From positions 259,352,245 to 259,416,244 of the forward strand of contig OY282559.1 of the NCBI GenBank assembly GCA_958295665.1: a stretch of 64,000 nucleotides of DNA, in the 5' to 3' direction. The stretch comes from Tipula vernalis. Taxonomy: Eukaryota; Arthropoda; Insecta; Diptera; Tipulidae. Under the pieces are notes generated by a model. It did no database searches, was not told where the DNA came from, and was given only the letters and a program-made list of their open reading frames with translations. Below, piece by piece: positions 61,547 through 64,000 of the stretch. The first letter of the stretch is position 1, and each line of letters begins with the position of its first letter. A program made the position numbers and the translations under genes.

Positions 61547-62656
61547 CTACCTCGTACTTTTCCCCTTTACCTACGAAACCGGTTTTTGATTGTCGCAACT
61601 TTTCAACAAAAATTTTAGCGTCGAACGAGTTGTGACACACTAATGCCATCAAAAAGATAATATAAAAGTATACACGACGTTTTTCTTGCACATGCGCTAT
61701 TCATTTATAATTTGGTTTCACCGTACAGGTTTAAATTGGTAAGTAATTATTTTTGGAAATCGATTTTGAATAATTTTTTAAATGATTTTATAACTTTTTT
61801 TTGAAATTTTAATAAAGTAATTAAAAATATATTCGGGAAAATGTATAAAACTGAAGAAAACAAGGATATTTGGAGCCGCCAGCAAACTCTAAAACTCATT
61901 GAATTATACAGGCGATCGGGTTGCTTGTGGGATCCGCTGGATATTAGCTTTACTTCGAAACCAAAACGAAGTGAGGCATTTAATAAAATATTAATAGAAC
62001 CTAAAAAACTAAAACCCGATGTGTCCCTTAATTGCATTAAGGGTAAAATTAGAACCCTCCAAAGCTAATTGTCTAAAGAACGAACGAAAATAAATAATTC
62101 CAAACGGAGTGGTAATGGTGTTGATGAAGTCTATGTGTCGTCTTTATGGTGTTATGACGAACTTTCGTTCTTGCTATATTGTAACGATACCGAGCCCAGT
62201 TGTTCAAATATACATCCGGAACATGTAAGTTTATCCAATTTTATTTGTTATAATAAATTTTGGTTGATGTGTTGTTTATTTTATTTCCAGATTGGAATAC
62301 AAGAACATGAACCGGTAATAGATTCAGAATTTGGGCTCGGATCTACACAGAGTCGAAGACAAAAGGTAAGTTACTGAAATAATTTTTTTTATAATAACTC
62401 AGCATTACGTTTATTTTGTTATACATGGGTACATTGAAGAAGTTTAGTGGACCAATTATCTAAATTAAAGAATATAAATTTTTTGTTTTGTATTTATGGT
62501 AAATGTTAATTTATTAATTCTCTTCATTTACTTCTTTACTTCTTTTTTACATAAATTTCATTCTTAATCCTATTTATTAACAAAATACGGTTAGTATTAT
62601 TAACCTAATCTAATTAATAATTTATACTAAATAATATTATTTTACATATGTTATAA

Positions 62657-63391
62657 TTATAAGGCTCCTTCATTAGTAAAATACTCCATCAGTTCAGTTC
62701 TAACAGATTCGCCAGATTTGGAGTTTTGTGAGTTAACACAAACATCTTTCATTTGATTGGTTTCATTTTCCACTTCATCAATTTGTTCAGCATACCAATG
62801 GCTTCTAGTAATTAAAAAATTGTGTAGTAAGCAACAACACTGAACAATTTTCTTTACTTTATCCTGATGAAGGTTAATTGGTTTCTGGAAAATCTGGAAT
62901 CGGTTTGATAATATTCCAAAAGCCCGTTCAATGGTTTGTCGAGCTCGACTTAAGCGGCGATTAAATATTTTCTTACGTTCGTCTGTTGTTGTGAACGGAT
63001 ACGGTGTCATCATATGTTCTGACAAGGGAAAGGCATTATCTGTGATAAACATATGAGGTAATAACCTTGCATCACCGATATAGGTTTTTGGCGGCAAATA
63101 TTTATTTGGTTGTTGGATAACGTACATTAAATCTGAACGCTGTAATACACCACCATCGCTTATTCTGCCATTGCATCCAATATCAATAAATGTAAATCTT
63201 GCGTGGGCATCAGCTAGGGCTAACAAGACCACACTATGAAAGCTTTTATAATTATAAAATAAATTAGCATTTTTATTTAATGGTCTGAAAGCTATATGCT
63301 TCCCATCTAAAGCACCCAAACAATTTGGAAACTGCCATTTATATTTAAAATCTTCTGCAATTTTGACCCACTCTACTTCGGTTGCCGGAAA
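62657..63391 (-). CDS. HARBI1-like transposase, 3' exon
   Basis: An open exon of 244 codons plus stop, preceded by a splice acceptor (TTTCATTTCAG at 63402-63392). It carries FPNCLGALDGKHIAFRPL (first Asp), CNGRISDGGVLQRSD (second Asp) and SRARQTIERAFGILSNRF (Glu), the complete DDE triad, plus MFITDNAFPLSEHMM and CCLLHNFLITR. The N-terminal HTH exons are not in the sequence immediately to the right, which is a (TA)n run and then the plus-strand MADF exon. They may lie beyond 64000, making the two genes interlocked, or may be lost. It is clearly diverged from the transposase at 59689-61146, so it is a different Harbinger family. Confidence 0.8.
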   Translation of the reverse strand, partial: FPATEVEWVKIAEDFKYKWQFPNCLGALDGKHIAFRPLNKNANLFYNYKSFHSVVLLALADAHARFTFIDIGCNGRISDGGVLQRSDLMYVIQQPNKYLPPKTYIGDARLLPHMFITDNAFPLSEHMMTPYPFTTTDERKKIFNRRLSRARQTIERAFGILSNRFQIFQKPINLHQDKVKKIVQCCCLLHNFLITRSHWYAEQIDEVENETNQMKDVCVNSQNSKSGESVRTELMEYFTNEGAL

Positions 63392-63401
63392 CTGAAATGA
63401 A

Positions 63402-63403
<2 letters not shown>

Positions 63404-63455
<52 letters not shown>
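63404..63455. repeat. (TA)n microsatellite
   Basis: About 24 TA dinucleotides between the transposase splice acceptor (minus) and the plus-strand MADF exon 3. Confidence 0.95.
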
Positions 63456-63457
<2 letters not shown>

Positions 63458-63721
63458 TTAATAATTTGAAATTAATTTTTTTTACAGACTAAAAAGGTGC
63501 CTTTTTCGCAGCAACTCCAAAGTGAAGCGAGAGACCTAGTAAAATCGTCAAATCAGTATGTGCTGCAATCCGCAAGTTTACAATCAAAAGAAGAGGCGTT
63601 TTGTAACTACTTATGTACAGAGTTGATTAAAATGAAAATTTTAGTACTGGTAGGAGACAAAAATCACGAAGAAGAGAAAATGGTACAACGACACAGAGAT
63701 CTACCGATTTCACAAAGAGAT

Positions 63722-63829
63722 TCACCATTACCATCATCTTCACCCTTATCATACCAAAACTCCATAACATCTCATTCACCAATACCATCATCTTCACCCT
63801 TATCATACCAAAACTCCATAACATCTCCT
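63722..63829 (+). repeat. In-frame 54-bp tandem repeat
   Basis: Two nearly perfect copies of a 54-nt unit (63722-63775 and 63776-63829), followed by degenerate derivatives to the window end. Each encodes 18 residues of the type SPLPSSSPLSYQNSITSH in the MADF exon 3 frame. Confidence 0.85.
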
Positions 63830-64000
63830 TCACCAATACCATCATTCTCATCCTTCACCAATACCATCATCCTTTCACCAATACCATCTCCCACAAAATA
63901 TCATTCAACATTACCATCCCCTTCATTCTTACCATACCAAAAACCCATAACATTTCATTCACCATTACCATCTAATTCGTCTTTATCATCCAGATCACCC

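Larger units (their letters stand above)
61841..64000 (+). pseudogene. Second MADF gene, interleaved, runs off window
   Basis: Exons inferred at 61841-62224, 62291-62365 and 63488 to beyond 64000, all phase 0 with good GT..AG sites. Exon 1 encodes a MADF domain (WSRQQTLKLIELYRRSGCLW, LNCIKGKIRTLQS, VDEVYVSSLWCYDELSFLL) but has a TAA at 62066-62068 within it, where homologues would be open; a C-to-T change in a Gln codon is one possibility. Exon 3 has a BESS-like segment (KEEAFCNYLCTELIKM) and then a Ser/Pro-rich region with an 18-residue tandem repeat, open to the window end. The 1122-nt second intron contains the 3' exon of a Harbinger transposase on the opposite strand. It may be the accessory gene of a second Harbinger element. 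Confidence 0.65.

Overview
The window is AT-rich eukaryotic DNA from an arthropod, most probably an insect and plausibly a dipteran fly. This rests on introns of about 59-94 nt with clean GT..AG ends, on the mix of element families (Harbinger, piggyBac, mariner, BEL/Pao, Jockey-like and RNase H-bearing LINEs) and on LINE tails of the CCTAA type. It behaves like a transposon graveyard: apart from one histone H3.3 exon, an SF3B1-derived reading frame and a pair of unrecognised duplicated fragments, nearly all coding signal belongs to mobile elements of very different ages. Nothing looks prokaryotic, and no CRISPR array or operon is present.

Layout. 1-3600: nested inverted repeats built from one dispersed repeat family plus long hairpins. 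4979-5158 (-): last coding exon of histone H3.3 with a splice acceptor. 5200-10750: featureless. 10760-11189: mariner deletion derivative with both ends. 11220-12190: AT-rich tandem repeat. 12900-16245 (+): decayed LINE split by a 905-bp inverted-repeat element with a 7-bp target duplication. 17370-18560: degenerate tandem array. 18430-21502 (-): two related fragments of an unrecognised protein, the second split by a 5'-truncated RNase H LINE with a 13-bp target duplication. 21693-22241 (-): SF3B1-derived ORF. 24344-27515: element with roughly 220-bp inverted termini enclosing a 175-bp satellite. 31770-35892: repeats and MITE-like elements. 36518-39127 (-): Jockey-type ORF2 pseudogene. 40790-42300: two more LINE relics. 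42900-46885 (+): broken BEL/Pao gag-pol. 48376-53106: inverted-repeat element carrying a defective piggyBac (49837-52846), itself broken by a LINE tail. 53167-54200 (-): Jockey-type ORF1 fragment.

The best-preserved unit is at 58158-61422: a complete-looking PIF/Harbinger element with a 22-bp perfect terminal repeat and a TAA target duplication. It encodes two spliced, convergent genes, a MADF/BESS protein (223 aa, +) and a HARBI1-like DDE transposase (422 aa, -). Both frames are open across every inferred junction. It sits inside a CENP-B-type helix-turn-helix reading frame that remains in frame when the element is removed on paper. A second Harbinger-related locus follows (61841-64000), where a MADF gene on + and a transposase on - overlap in an interleaved way. 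In this family the transposase is the DDE nuclease and the partner protein supplies DNA binding or nuclear targeting, so the first element has the parts an autonomous element would need.
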